From Branchipolynoe longqiensis (lineage: Eukaryota > Annelida > Polychaeta > Phyllodocida > Polynoidae), in NCBI GenBank assembly GCA_030323885.1, contig CM059199.1:39378590-39442589 (forward strand): 64,000 nt of DNA, in the 5' to 3' direction. The notes under the pieces were generated by a model. That model ran no database searches. It was not told the DNA's origin and saw nothing but the letters and a program-made list of their open reading frames with translations. This document shows, one piece after another, positions 34,262 through 45,954 of this stretch (its first letter is position 1; every line of letters begins with the position of its first letter). The position numbers and the translations under genes were made by a program.

Positions 34262-35203
34262 GATCTGGGCCCATATGCATCGGGCGGTGGTAGCGCTCTA
34301 CCCCTGGGGGTAGCGGGGATATCCGGGGTAGCGGCAAAAAGTCGCTATGCATGTGACCCAGGTAGGCAAACCCCGGGGGGTAAAAGTCGGGTAAGCTACC
34401 CCCACTCCGTAGTAGGTATAAGGGTGGTGGTAGGGACCGACTCGGGCCAAATCTATTGAATGCGATCATATTTAACAGAATTACATACGCAATCAGTGAA
34501 ATTTTATCAATTTAACCCTAAATTTGAACCGTTATTGAGGCTAGTGCATGTAAAGTAAACAAATCGCCGCCGCCACCACGACGTCGATATCCATACTGTC
34601 AAAGATCAACAAAACATCACCGCCCCCGCCCCCGCCACATCGGCGGCAATATATTAGGCCCAAATCTATTCAATGCGATCATATTTAACATAATTACATA
34701 CGCAATAAGTGAAATTTTATCAATTTAACCCCAAATTCGAACCATTATTAAGGCAACTGCCACATTGGCGGCGATATTAATAGTGTCGAATCGACGAATG
34801 CAAAGTAAACAAATCGCCGCCGCCGCCGCCACCGCATGGACGTCGATATCCATTCTGGCACAACGCCAGTGGCAATGTTTTATGCCCAAATCTATTGAAT
34901 GCCACCATATTTACGAGAATTACATACGCAATAAGTGAAATTTTATTAAAGTAACCCTAATTTCGAAGCGATATTAACGTAGCAGCTACATCGGCAGCAT
35001 TATTCATATGGTCGAATGGACGAATGTAAGCAGGCACAGAGGGATTTCCCAAATCTATAAATAACTGCTAGGGTAGCTAACACCTCCACGCTTTGGCTCC
35101 GGGCATACCCGTGACCCATTTCCTACCACTGGCAACAGCTACCCCAAACTTGGTCCTTACCACCGGGCCCGATAAATAATTCTTCATGCATACGGGCCCA
35201 GAT
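34262..35203. mobile_element. TIR element with ATCTGGGCCCRTATGCAT ends
   Basis: Left ATCTGGGCCCATATGCAT and reversed right ATCTGGGCCCGTATGCAT. The interior has three spaced copies of CCCAAATCTATTGAATGC-type sequence and CCGCCGCC tracts, linking it to the 18-20 kb array. Non-coding. Confidence 0.8.
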
Positions 35204-35310
35204 TTCATTAAGCCTAACCGCTTAAATTGATTTGTAGCCAACTACATTACTATATGTAAGTCACACTCTAAGTTGTCCAACCATTGTGGTGCACTTTGTC
35301 TGCATTTGAG

Positions 35311-35541
35311 GAGTTCAGGCGCAAAACCATGTAAACGTGAATACAAAAATCTACCTAACATTGTATTCAAAACCTCAAAAAGTTAATTGTTTTGCATTCC
35401 TACTTTTTTGTTCATTGCTCTATTATCATTGCATCACAAGAAAAGTGGAATTAGTGAGAATTACAATTATTTTCAAATACAAATCTTTTACTTTAATTAG
35501 ATTTTTGGATTGGTGTTTACCTGGTTTTGCGCCTGAAATCT
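35311..35541. mobile_element. Short MITE with TTCAGGCGCAAAACC ends
   Basis: 231 bp; the left GGAGTTCAGGCGCAAAACCA is mirrored by TGGTTTTGCGCCTGAAATC at the right. A half copy is at 1135-1352. Confidence 0.8.
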
Positions 35542-35560
35542 TCATTTCGTCCTGTCTAGA

Positions 35561-35655
35561 TGGTTGGTTGTTGGGATTGTATGTCCTTGCAACATCTAAC
35601 GTTATATCAGGACAGGTACCGACTTGTGACAGTGGACACTCACGATGACTTTGTT
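35561..35655 (-). mobile_element. SINE-A 3' fragment
   Basis: Tail plus CAACATCTAACGTTATATCA and about 50 bp more. Confidence 0.75.
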
Positions 35656-35690
35656 TATAGGATGTATAATGATTTATTATGCAAGTATAG

Positions 35691-36252
35691 AGCCGTGTTT
35701 ACACGGGGAATTGTAAAACGATCTAGACAAACCGATTTATATGAAGCGATGTAGTGGCGTGTTTACACGGACCAAGTTTGAAAGTGTGTCGGTGCCGGGA
35801 ACCAGCAGCCTTAGTGGTGAGCCTGTAGCCGGCAAGCACTGCTATTTGTTTAGTTTACACTCGTCGATTCAACAATAAAATAGCTGCTACGTTAATATCG
35901 CTTGGAATTTAGGGTTAATTTAATTAAATTTCATTATTTGAGTATGAAATTCTGTTAAATATGATCGCATTCAATAGATTTTGGCCTAATCGGTCCCTAA
36001 CACTGCTGGGCACCAGCGATAGTTATAGCTGAGCTAGTAGCCGGTGAGCACCGCTATTTTACACTATCGCCGCCCGGGAACGGGCTGAATCGCTTCATCT
36101 ATACTACCTCGCAAGGTGGTTTACATCTACCGATTTATATGAATCGATTCAGCCCTAAAATGCCTCAGCATCGCGTTTACATGACAAATGTGAATCGATC
36201 TAGGCAAGTCATTTTATATGAGGCGTTTTAAATCGCCCGTGTAAACAGGGCT
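35691..36252. mobile_element. MITE with GTTTACACGGG termini
   Basis: Ends AGCCGTGTTTACACGGGG and, reversed, AGCCCTGTTTACACGGGC. About 200 bp inside (35831-36020) match the interior of the MITE at 23280-23665, so one element appears inserted in the other. Confidence 0.75.
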
Positions 36253-37761
36253 TATGTGAGCGGAAAGTCCACTCAGATTAGTTATTATTTGGGTTTGATC
36301 TGCTTTGAACCATTTCCTCAGTGTGTGAGATCCATTCACCCTGAGTCTCATGACTGCTCTCCTGGGCCGTGTTCAGGGTACGCCTCTGAGTCGACTCTGA
36401 GATTGCTCCGTAACGTCTTTTTGGCTAATTTGCATTCAGAGTGAGCCTCGGAGTTGGGTGGGGGGCAAAAAACACCTCCAAAATGGCCACATATTTCAGT
36501 GGTTTCAGCCAATCAGAGCTCTTATTTTCAATTGCAAATGGCTGCGCCCTATGGACGCCACCATTTTGGAGCAACCAACAGCTATATGCCGCTCAGATTA
36601 GCGTGACATCCAGAATTTCCCCGAGGCGCCTCCAAAGTGCGCCGAATGTACACCTGATGTCGCTCCGTAGTATAACTGGATTCAGAGGTGTGGTGTCTGC
36701 CTCAGTCGCTTCAAGATTTTAGGGTGTTTTTTTTAATATTGTACTTGTGAGCTTATTTGTTGTTGCCAAAAAGTGACATTTGTAGCCGATTTTCTCTCTC
36801 TCTAAATATATACTGTATAAACCACTAGGCAATAAGGTTAGACAAAGCAGAGGTGGGCTGAGTTCTTTATTAGTTCTCTGGCTGGGACTAATATGCCCTA
36901 CCAAAAAGAAAAATGCGAGCGAAGTGACAGTGGTTTGAGTAATTTCCGCAGCAAACATTTGGCGCCCCAATCACGCGCATATAAAGGTGTGGGTGCGCGA
37001 ATCCCGAATAGACGCAAATAATCATACAATGAATATGATATCAATATTGGAATTGCTCCGCTCCTTTATAGTATTATAATACATTAGAATGTCTATTCAA
37101 ATTTAAAGAATTTCATGAATTTGACTTTGTAGTGCCTCTGAAATAAAGTGGGATTGTCTTATTTTATGTGCATTCAGTCTGACTACGTTCATTCATTTTT
37201 ATTTGTATTTGTTGTCCCTCTGAAATAAACTGGGACTCTCTTATTTTATGTGCATTCAGTCTAAATGTGATCGTACATGGGTGCATGCTTTCAATCTTGA
37301 AATGGGGTGTGTGGTTCTATTGGGTAGCCAGCTTCTCTTGGGACATGTATGGTATAAAATATATCTATATTATATATATTTATATACAATAATAACATGC
37401 TATACCATAATCATCAAGGTCCATATAATTAGAACACATATAATTCACTTTACTGAATTACCTTTGAATTAAATACATCTGGGTCAAATGAACCATCACC
37501 TTATATCGAAAGTAGCATTTAGTTGGGGCGCATAATAAACGGGCTTCTATGTATGCATATATGTCAGGGGTAGTAAGACAGCTGCAAAATAATGTGTAAT
37601 TTCATAAACCACCGGTATTGGCGCCACCATCGCAGATACTTTCTGAGGAGCTAATATTACCAGCCACACAGCAGTTTGAAAGCAGTCATCTCATTTGTGA
37701 TTTAAATCGGCATAATCAATTATATTTCATTTATATTATGCTCTCATCTACTAATCGGGAC

Positions 37762-37798
<37 letters not shown>
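36253..37798. other. Non-coding, no gene recognised
   Basis: Contains an 83-bp imperfect direct duplication (CTCTGAAATAAA-TGGGA at about 37137 and 37220), TATA-rich tracts and a (TA)n run at 37760-37785. A short segment at 37455-37485 resembles 63105-63130. No gene supported. Confidence 0.4.
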
Positions 37799-38280
37799 AA
37801 CCCTGGTCACATACACGTTACTGAACGTAGTTGAACATAGGATAGATTAGCATGGGTCAAACATGGTGTAAGTACGTTAAACTATGGTGAAAAACGTTAA
37901 GGTACAGCAGGTTTTGGTATGGACAAATACGTTACGGCATGGATGCTGGTATGTTCAACTATGTTCAACTACGTTCAATGTATGTTAGCTTTCACTATGG
38001 TCAAATATGTTCCACTATGTCCAAGTATGCTAGAGTATGCTAGAGTATGCTAGAGTATACTAGAGTACATTAATAGTATGGACACTTTGCCACAGTATGT
38101 TAGCCTCTAACTTAGCTCTCTTTTGAACATGCCCAAAGATTAAATCAGAACTCATGACCCGCCCACGTTATTACCAAGTTAGCATGATGAAGAAGTATGG
38201 ATGCCAGTACGTTCTACTCCCTTCAACTATGTTAGCCTCCACAATGTTCAACTACATCCACGAACGTGTATGTGACCGGA
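37799..38280. mobile_element. MITE with CCGGTCACATACACGTT-type ends
   Basis: Left CCCTGGTCACATACACGTTA and right, reversed, TCCGGTCACATACACGTTCG. The interior is full of short GTTCAACTACGTT and AGAGTATGCT tandem words. Inserted beside a (TA)n microsatellite. Confidence 0.8.
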
Positions 38281-38283
38281 TGT

Positions 38284-38598
38284 GATGGCCGAGTCGGTAG
38301 AGCGCCGGCCTCACGTGCGGGAGATCAGGAGTTTGGTTCCCAGTCGAGTCAAACAAACAACTTATAGAACTGATAATTGTTGCTTCCTAGCCAAGCGCTC
38401 GGAATTAATAGGATACTGCAAGGACTGGTTAGTTCAGTTCAGGATAATGTAATTGAGTGGGATATCAGGCATGTTGTCTGAGTTTACAGTGGAGCAGCAC
38501 TGTAAAATTGCCATGAGTGCGCACTCTCACAATTCAGTACCTGTCCTGACATGACCTTAGATGCTGTCTGGACATAAAACGCCAACAACCAACAAACC
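38284..38598 (+). mobile_element. SINE-A copy
   Basis: Head GATGGCCGAGTCGGTAGAGC, body, and CCAACAACCAACAAACC tail; it starts immediately after the MITE. Confidence 0.9.
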
Positions 38599-38923
38599 AT
38601 ATATATATGGTGGTGGGTACAATATCGGCATATACGTTGTATATACGTAGGTATATATATATTTATATTTCAATTTAGATAATGGCTGATCATATTATTG
38701 ACACATCATGCATATCAATATTGTTGAACGCACTATCAGTTTCATCATATTACTAGCTACCCTATTTGATTAATTGTCGGGTAAATATTCTTATATATTC
38801 AGTGACATTTCCTGACTGGTTAACTCAATTGCGCTTAGTATTTACTGACATTTACTTGTAGACAGAATATTGTCTTTGCAGTGTTCTTAAATTATATAAC
38901 CATCCTCTTGTATTGTTTGTCTC

Positions 38924-39253
38924 ATGGGGGAGCGGGACAGAGCTCAGGCAGTGGAGGGTCCACCTGTGAAGGTGTCGGTCATCCCATCAATCCTGCTCAG
39001 AGGACACATTTGCAGTATGGGCTATTTTCCGTTCCAACCGGTGGACCAGAACTGGTTCATCAAAGGTATGGGATGTCCTGTCTGCGGGAACGTGCATATA
39101 AAAGACCCCTTGCTGCTTATTGGAAAGAGTAGCCTATATGGCGGCAGCGGGTTCCTTCACAGAAATATGTCAGAATGACCATGTGTTTGACGTCCAATAG
39201 CTGATGATGAAAATCAATGTATTCTAGAGGTGTCGTTAAATAAAACAAACTTT
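38924..39253 (+). mobile_element. SINE-B copy
   Basis: GGGGGAGCGGGACAGAGCTC at the start, GGCTATTTTCCGTTCCAACC inside and GTCGTTAAATAAAACAAAC at the end. The best-preserved SINE-B here. Frames through it are not genes. Confidence 0.9.
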
Positions 39254-39888
39254 GTTTTGGTCTGTCTCGTGTGTTATTTATTTACATGTCTTGGTTATAA
39301 AGTTCAAATTTAACATGCCCGGGATGGCCTGATGAGGTGTGCAAACATGTCCTGTGTCTTAGATTGTGAGTCAAATCCGTAATTCTAACCCAAACTGATT
39401 CAAACCAATCATTTAACTATAACTGCTTACCAATTCAGGACACGACACCAGACTACATAGTATGGACATTTTATGTAATCTAAGTTCATCAAGAGTATCA
39501 GGTCAAGTTTCAATGTCAGGTTGTAAGTTTGAGTCTCTCCACAACCCGGCACTCAACCATTGCAAGTCTAATTACACGGGTCGAGTGGGGTGGTGAGCAA
39601 AGGCAGGTGGTGCTGTTGGTTCGTCTTCTGGTGGATGAGTGGCATTGGCGGAGTTTGGTGGGCAGAAGTGATGTCAGAGATTGGTCACCGGCTACAAGCA
39701 GGGGCCACCGGCACGTGGGCCCAGGGTCGCCACCTGGAGTTAGTTCAGTTTGGGCCGCCTATATTTAAAAGGGGGTATTAGATAGCAATAGGTCTAGCTG
39801 AATCAAAAGGCGGCAGCACTATGTGTCCCGCCTTGGTCCCAAATTACCCACATGCTCATCCTGGCAGTCGGAATCACTGGCACCTGCC
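39254..39888. other. Non-coding, no gene seen
   Basis: Unique DNA with a TATA-like CTATATTTAAAAGG at about 39759; no downstream gene recognised. Confidence 0.35.
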
Positions 39889-40216
39889 GTGGTGGTCTAA
39901 TCTGTAGAGCGCAGGCTTCCCATGTGGAAGGTTGGGAGTTCCAATCCCAGCTGGGTCAAACCCATGACGTATCAAATTTATACTTGTTGCTACCTAACCT
40001 GGCACTCGGGATTAATAGGATGAGGCACTGATGGGTTTTGCACAGTATCAGGATAATGTGACTGTGTACGATATCAAGTCATGGTGCCAGTGGCCTGCTC
40101 TTCCAGTGGGGCAGCACTATAAAAGTATCCTGAGTATACACAGTCACAAGTTGATACCCATCCTGAGATGACCGTAGATGGTGCTAGGACTTTAATCACC
40201 AACAAAAAAACAAAAC
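39889..40216 (+). mobile_element. SINE-A copy
   Basis: Full-length plus copy with a diverged B box (AGTTCCAATCCC) and an A-rich tail. Confidence 0.9.
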
Positions 40217-40376
40217 AGAGCCATTGGGATAAAGCACAAGGAGCAGTGAAATGACAACAACTAATTTTTCATGAATGTAATTTGCTACGCTTAATCAACA
40301 AATATCACAACAAAAAAGAAAATAGGAGATTACATATAAGTTACCTTGAGTAGTATGTACTCCCTATCACCCCTAC

Positions 40377-40981
40377 TTAAAGTTGCATAGGTCAGTGGTT
40401 TAGAGTTTCTGGCATTTTCTGAAATATATATATTAAATTGATAGTTGTAATCTATGTTACTTTAGTTTGAAGTAACTTTTATTTTAAATAACTAACTTTT
40501 GAGATACTGGAATTGCAAACATGTGATACTCGGTGCGATAAGCACACCAAAACTCTGACAGCATAGGTTTCAGTAGTAACACATTATATTACATTAGCAT
40601 TGTAACCCATTCTATGCTACAACTAATGCTTAATAAGATGACTAGTATCTAAGGTGGATATAGATACTCAAATATAGATAATTGAACTACGCAGACTCGG
40701 ATGAATGGTATATATTTGGACTTTTTAATGCACTAGAATGGTAATCGTACCTGCGTGAGTATAATGAGAGAAGGCCCTGAGATGCTTAAGCCAAATAGAG
40801 AGGTAAGCATCTTAGGGGCCGAGCGGGCAGTCTGTTCAGGGACATAGGCATGAAGCGTGCCCGATGTCAAGGCACCAAGTTCTTTAATGTCCTCCAACAG
40901 AACTCTTATGGTGAGTCCCGTCGTCGTGATTGCTTTGGTTTTGAAAGAGGAATACTTTCATCGGACTATGCATATTTAAAG
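40377..40981. mobile_element. MITE-2 copy carrying a YR-3 fragment
   Basis: TTAAAGTTGCATAGGTCAGT at the left and TTTCATCGGACTATGCATAT at the right are the MITE termini. The interior is interrupted at AATT by 40680-40931. Confidence 0.8.
40680..40931 (-). pseudogene. YR-3 family fragment, recombinase 3' end plus B
   Basis: On the minus strand: GACGGGACTCACCAT, then a jump to TTCTGTTGGAGGACATTAAAG, CATGCCTATGTCCCTGAAC, the stop and the B repeat with AAAAAGTCCAAATATATACC, ending GTAGTTCAATT. It is a deletion derivative of the same family as 29951-33080, lacking repeat A and almost all of the recombinase. The left border sits exactly at the AATT of the MITE consensus. Confidence 0.85.
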
Positions 40982-41317
40982 GGATCGGGCGCGGTGGCCG
41001 AATCGGTAGAGCACAGGCCTTGCATGCGGAAGATCAGGAGTTCGCGAGTTCGATTCCCGGTCGAGTCAAATCAATGACTGAAAAATTTATACTTGTCGCT
41101 TCCTGGCCTGGTGCTTGGCATTATTAGGATAAGGCAAGGGCTGGTTAGCTCGGTGTCAGGATAATGTGACTGAATGGGATATCATGTCATGTTGCCGCTG
41201 GCCTGATTTCCCAGTGGGGCAGCATTATTAAATCGCCATGAGTGTGTACTGTCACAAGTCGGTACCCGTCCTGATATGACCTTAGATGTTGCTAGGACGT
41301 AACACACAACAAACAAA
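40982..41317 (+). mobile_element. SINE-A copy with 11-bp target duplication
   Basis: Flanked by CATATTTAAAG at 40971-40981 and 41318-41328. Full head (GGTGGCCGAATCGGTAGAGC) to CAAACAAAC tail. Inserted at the right edge of MITE-2. Confidence 0.95.
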
Positions 41318-41554
41318 CATATTTAAAGCATTAAAGCTGCATTGTCCACATTTGTAAACAGTGGTTCAATTGGGAGATGCAGATGGGAAATATAACGCCT
41401 TGAACAGGATTGGAAGCCAAACACCTTCGATACTGGGCTAATATCCTATCCATTAGACGACCCAGATTCCCTGATGCAATCACTCTATCCATTCTTACCA
41501 GTCTATGTAGCTCCTTGCCTGATATGTCAGAGCAGATTACAACACACATCCATC

Positions 41555-41587
<33 letters not shown>
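41555..41587. repeat. Poly-C tract
   Basis: About 31 consecutive C; length likely unreliable. Confidence 0.9.
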
Positions 41588-41589
<2 letters not shown>

Positions 41590-41639
41590 CCTCCCCAGTG
41601 AAAACAAAAATATGCTACATGGTTTATATCCAGAATTCA

Positions 41640-41885
41640 TTTAATATTCGCAACTGTGATATATGCGTAATAGACGTCCAGACACGTGGGCAATATATGT
41701 TAATGAGATGCACAATGTTCTAGACAGTGAGTGAGACAAAGGAGTATGTAAATGAGATGACGTCATGGAAAGTTTAGCCGGCGGTTCAGTGAGCCCCGGA
41801 CGGGAATAAACCATTCAGTATCCAGAAGTCAAAGTGTTCAGACGTTGTACTTTCGCAGCAACTACACACTTACAGGCAATCGACT
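41640..41885 (+). other. Possible LTR fragment
   Basis: GGGAATAAACCATTCAGTATC with a TGACGTCA-like site upstream resembles the U3-R region of an LTR, but no second LTR, TG...CA border or PBS was found. Low confidence. Confidence 0.25.
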
Positions 41886-41904
41886 TACATATAAGGTTCC
41901 AGTT

Positions 41905-42150
41905 GGGCAGGCAGCACTAGGAGCTCGCCAGGAGTCATGAGTAAGCACTGATACAAGTCGGTGCCCATCTTGATATCACCGGAGATGTTGCCAGGATGTC
42001 ATTATCATCATCATGCTGTCGGTCGCGATGCAACAAAGACTGCTTTCATTACTTGACTGCCGCTCTCCATTTAGCTCTCTGCTGTGAGAGTGATGAGTCG
42101 GTCTGAATGTCTCTCAGGATGTAAAATCATAACAAACAACCAAACAAATC
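41905..42150 (+). mobile_element. SINE-A 3' part split by a LINE tail
   Basis: GGCAGCACTAGGAGCTCGCC to GTTGCCAGGATGT, then a reversed LINE 3' end, then AGGATGTAAAATCATAACAA and tail. The word AGGATGT lies on both sides of the LINE piece (about 41993-41999 and 42117-42123), fitting a short target duplication. Confidence 0.75.
42001..42118 (-). mobile_element. LINE 3' end, reverse copy
   Basis: Reverse complement of 25795-25905, starting with CATCATCATCATGCTG (the ATG tail). Encodes only the last residues of the LINE protein. Shows that this LINE family inserts with an (ATG)n tail. Confidence 0.85.
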
Positions 42151-42598
42151 AGAGCATATTTTCAGGCGAATTTCACTGCTGCCGATCACGAACAATGTCA
42201 GAGCAATAACGATGAAAAAGTCACTATTTAGATTACATTTGGTGGTGGAGAATGTCAGATTAAGATTAATTGTGACTAGCATTGAACACCTGGTTGACAC
42301 CCTTGTGGGATTTTTGTTATGGATCTCCAGCAGCTGGAAAGTCGAACCCTGAGAGCAGTTTAATTGCAATCTCAGTTTTACTAGTTTGTTGAGTTAAAAT
42401 TTGACAGGAAAGCAAATGAATTAATCGATGTTCCATTTTTAGTCCTTTTGGTTTTGAAGCTGCATTTGTCGATGGAATTAGAACATTTGATAAATTGAAG
42501 GACTTGCCAAAATTTGATCCTACATATATGTCTGTGTTACAAACTGGTGCAATTATTAAACATGTATTGCCTTGTAAAGCCAATATCCGATGTCTAAT

Positions 42599-42850
42599 CA
42601 CGACCTTACTATAAAAAGCTTCTATCTGTCAAAATGGTGCTTTTGAGATAATGAGGACTGAAGCTGTGTAACTGTATGATAGTAAAGCAGATAGAACAAT
42701 ATCATTTTTAATATATCTCAGTGAAATAAATACCGGTTGAGAAACAGTTGTGTAACTTGCATGATAGCCTTTTGTAGATAGAACATTTGTACATCCATAA
42801 TACCATTTCGGTCACTTTTTCAGATACAACCTTTTTATAGTAAGGCCACG
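42599..42850. mobile_element. MITE with CCTTACTATAAAAAG ends
   Basis: 252 bp, CGACCTTACTATAAAAAGCT and reversed CGTGGCCTTACTATAAAAAG. A partial reverse copy lies at 49591-49689. Confidence 0.85.
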
Positions 42851-42909
42851 TAATGTTCAGGCTGGGGGGGGGGGGGGTCGGTAAACAAGGTGTCACTGCG
42901 TAAAAGGTT

Positions 42910-43246
42910 GCTCAGTTGGTTGTTGGAGTTTTACATCCTGGCAACATCTAAGGTAATATCAGCACATGCCCCGACTTGACACAGTGCACGCTCATGGTGA
43001 CTACTTTATAGAGCTGCCCCACTGGGAAATCAGGCCGCTGGCACCATGACCCGATGTCCCCCTCAGTGACATTAACCTGATATTGAGCTAACCAGTCCTT
43101 CCCTATCCTAGTAATGCTGAACACCAGGCTAGATAGTGACAAGTACAACTTTTGTAAATCGTTGGTTTGACTCGACCGGGAATCGAACTCCTGATCTTCT
43201 ACACCCGAAGCCAGCGCTCTCTCGATTCGGCCAACACGTCCGATGC
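42910..43246 (-). mobile_element. SINE-A copy
   Basis: Full-length minus-strand copy; head with GGGAATCGAACTCC (reversed B box) at 43178-43191. Confidence 0.9.
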
Positions 43247-43470
43247 GTAAAAAACAAAAAACTAGGTCAATTAATTTAATAAAGCCCCTCTTCCATTGAA
43301 GTTTACAGTGTGTATCATTTTTAAATGCATGCCAAAAGCAATTGTACATGTTTTCCTTTCAGTCACTTCCAAAGTTAGCCATATATAATAAGATTACATC
43401 GACCAGACATTCATAAGCAAACAAAAACAACAATACTAGCCATATCACTAGAAAGTCACACCTAAGTGTT

Positions 43471-43731
43471 ATGGCGTTCACGGACAATAGAGACACAATA
43501 TATATTGTTAAAGCAACAAGAAACACCGAAAGAAATGATGCCCCTATAAAAACCCACAGCAGACCTACTGCGGCTAGCTATGACAGAAGCATCATATCTA
43601 TGGCAGCACACATCTGGAATGAACAACCGAGCATAACCAGAAACATAAAATCCACTGAAGTATGCAAAAAACAGATGAGCCTGTCTCAAAAGGTGGTAAC
43701 TCTTCGCTTTTTTGTCCATTGTAACATTTGA
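43471..43731 (+). pseudogene. Possible LINE C-terminal relic
   Basis: The frame carries SRPTAASYDRSIISMAAHIW followed by NEQPSITRNI, resembling the xxAxxxWNxLP motif at the C terminus of many non-LTR polyproteins. Short, and with no reverse transcriptase part. Uncertain. Confidence 0.4.
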
Positions 43732-44019
43732 CACAAAACAGCACAGAAACGATTACACTGAACACACAAGGACATTTGCTACAAATCAATATGTATTCTA
43801 TTGGGATTAATAAACACCATGTAAAAAACAAATCAGTTTATCCTGTGCAAATGAATAAGCACATAGTATGTTGATCATTACAATCGACAAAGTTTTGTCC
43901 CATATTGCTTAGCACCTTTTGAGACAATCTCATATACATAAAACAAAATGCTCCACCCCAGCGCCAATGGAGAACACAGTCAATAGAGGGTTTCAATGTG
44001 TCAACATATTACCCATCGA

Positions 44020-44678
44020 TAATCGTAAGTGTGGATCAGGAAGCTCCCAGGGAGCTCAGATGAATGCACTTGCAAATTACTAACAAAGTGGGATGAAAAC
44101 TTTAATAAACTTAAAGAAATTGAACCATCTGTGGGAAAGCCACCACAGACTCATGCGGGAGGTCAGCGGAACCAAGTGGTCCTTAGCCGCTGCCGTATTG
44201 GCCACTCGTGGCTTTCACATGCTTTTCTGCTCAAGGGGGAACCTCCACCTGAATGTATTGGGTGTCAGTCCCTGCTGACACTCAAACACATTTTACTAAG
44301 TTGCATTGATTTTTTGGCCCTGCGCCAACGGTTCTACACTGCAGACAGTATGCATGAACTTTTTACTAAGGTAAAGCACGAAAACATTTTAGCCTTTTTG
44401 ACGGCAGCTGGACTGTACCACCTCATATAGTTTACTAAATAGATTCTATCAATTATTAATAAAACTTTTCTTTTTCTATGGGAATTTGTTTCCCATGACC
44501 ACAAATATATGATTGCGAGCTTTCTAATTTAATGAGTGTCTATTAGCACATAATTGATTGTCTGCTTTTACATGTAAAAGCGATGGTTTGAACAAAAAAC
44601 AAACATTTCTCGCCGTGAATATGGCCTATGCTGCTGATACGGCATAAAGCAACCACCAATCAATCAATCAATCAATCA
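44020..44678 (+). pseudogene. LINE C-terminal zinc-knuckle end and 3' UTR
   Basis: The frame to 44430 contains VVLSRCRIGHSWLSHAFLLK, then PPPECIGCQSLLTLKHILLS with the C-x2-C-x8-H-x4-C spacing typical of the C-terminal knuckle in I/Jockey-group LINEs, ending FLTAAGLYHLI and a stop. The 3' UTR ends in (CAAT)n at 44655-44678, a usual LINE tail. The upstream catalytic domains are missing: a 5'-truncated copy. Confidence 0.8.
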
Positions 44679-44945
44679 ACTAACAAAGCATATAAGACAA
44701 CAAACCACAAACTAATGACTAAAGCTGTTCAACATTGAAAACACAAGTTCTAGCATGAACAGCGTAAATAAACCATGAAATACAAAACAAACAAAATAAA
44801 GAGAGAAAAAAACATAAAGTAAGGTTAAGCGTAGGGATGAAGTCAATGTCTTCGGACTAGCTAACTTACAATAAAATACGATTGATGTGGTGGTGTTATA
44901 GAAGCTGGGATATTAGATATGTACAGCACACTCTGCTGGTACACT

Positions 44946-45287
44946 GACAAAACGGGATGGCCGAATGAGTTACAGCGTCCGTCCCGAGTGCTGGTAGATA
45001 GAGGGGTCATGGGTTCGAACCCTGGTCGCGTCAAACCAATGACTTAAACATTGATACTTGTTGCTTCCTAGCCTGGCGCTCAGCATTATTAGGATAGGGC
45101 AAGGACTGGTGTGCTCAGTGTCAGGATAATTTGACTAAGTGGGATACCAGGTCAGGGTGCTGGCTGCTTGGTTTCCCAGTGGGAGAGCACTATAAAGTCA
45201 CCATGAGTGCGCACTTTCACAAGTCGGTACCCGTCCTGATATGACATTAGATGTTGCTAGGACGTAAAACAACAACAAACAAACAAA
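44946..45287 (+). mobile_element. SINE-A copy with 13-bp target duplication
   Basis: CTGCTGGTACACT (44933-44945) and CTGCTGGTATACT (45288-45300) flank it with one mismatch. Head GGGATGGCCGAATGAGTTAC with GGGTTCGAACCCTGG, and a CAAACAAAC tail. One of the best-preserved copies. Confidence 0.95.
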
Positions 45288-45351
45288 CTGCTGGTATACT
45301 AGGGTGCATACTAAACCTATACAAACTTATGTGAGACTGGAACTCACGCTG

Positions 45352-45500
45352 AGTTGAGTGCCTGCCTTCTGGGGGGGGGGGGCAGGTCGTGGGATTCGAA
45401 CCTTAGCTTTCAACCCCCACCGAGTCAAAGCAATGACATACCCATGTATAATTGTGACTCTCTGGCTTGGTGATCAGCATTACTAGAATAAAACAAGTGA
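45352..45500 (+). mobile_element. SINE-A 5' fragment
   Basis: Head remnant with a G12 run and GGGATTCGAACC, then body to CATTACTAGAATA. Confidence 0.65.
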
Positions 45501-45604
45501 ATAATGGAACGAGCAAGACCACTTGTCTGCGATTGCCATTTCCCTTGGATAATTATTATTATTAATAATTGCAAATGCAGCAAATACGAAAGTAAGAATA
45601 TTGT

Positions 45605-45790
45605 TTAAAGTTGCATAGTCCGATCGGGTTTGAATGTGTGTCTTACATTTTAGGTAAATGTATCAAATTGATTGCCATGACCTGGTAATCATTACTCCGG
45701 GGTCATTTTGATGAAACATGCCTAGTTTTGAAACAATTTGAGCTGAAGGAACCAAATGTACTTTAGACAAGCTTTCCAAAAGTCCTTTCG
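45605..45790. mobile_element. MITE-2 left fragment
   Basis: TTTAAAGTTGCATAGTCCGA then an interior like 5095-5215; no right end. Confidence 0.65.
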
Positions 45791-45954
45791 CTATGACACA
45801 GATTACCTTCTCGCTGCGGTCATGTGATGTAAGCTGACCTAGTAATGGGTATATGTCTTAGAACCTGACTAAAGCCATATATGGTATCTGGAATGAGGGC
45901 AAGACAAATCAGGTAACAAGATTAACCTAATTTGTTTGTAGCCTGCCTGCCCTA

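Noticed and set aside
38881..39178. Overlapping ORFs of 83 and 84 residues
   Set aside because: They lie in a SINE-B copy; the same frames are seen at 22.6 kb in the other copy.
40987..41068. Apparent tRNA gene (and many similar tRNA-like stretches)
   Set aside because: Each is followed by the SINE-A body and tail and several have target duplications; stems are imperfect, so they are SINE heads.
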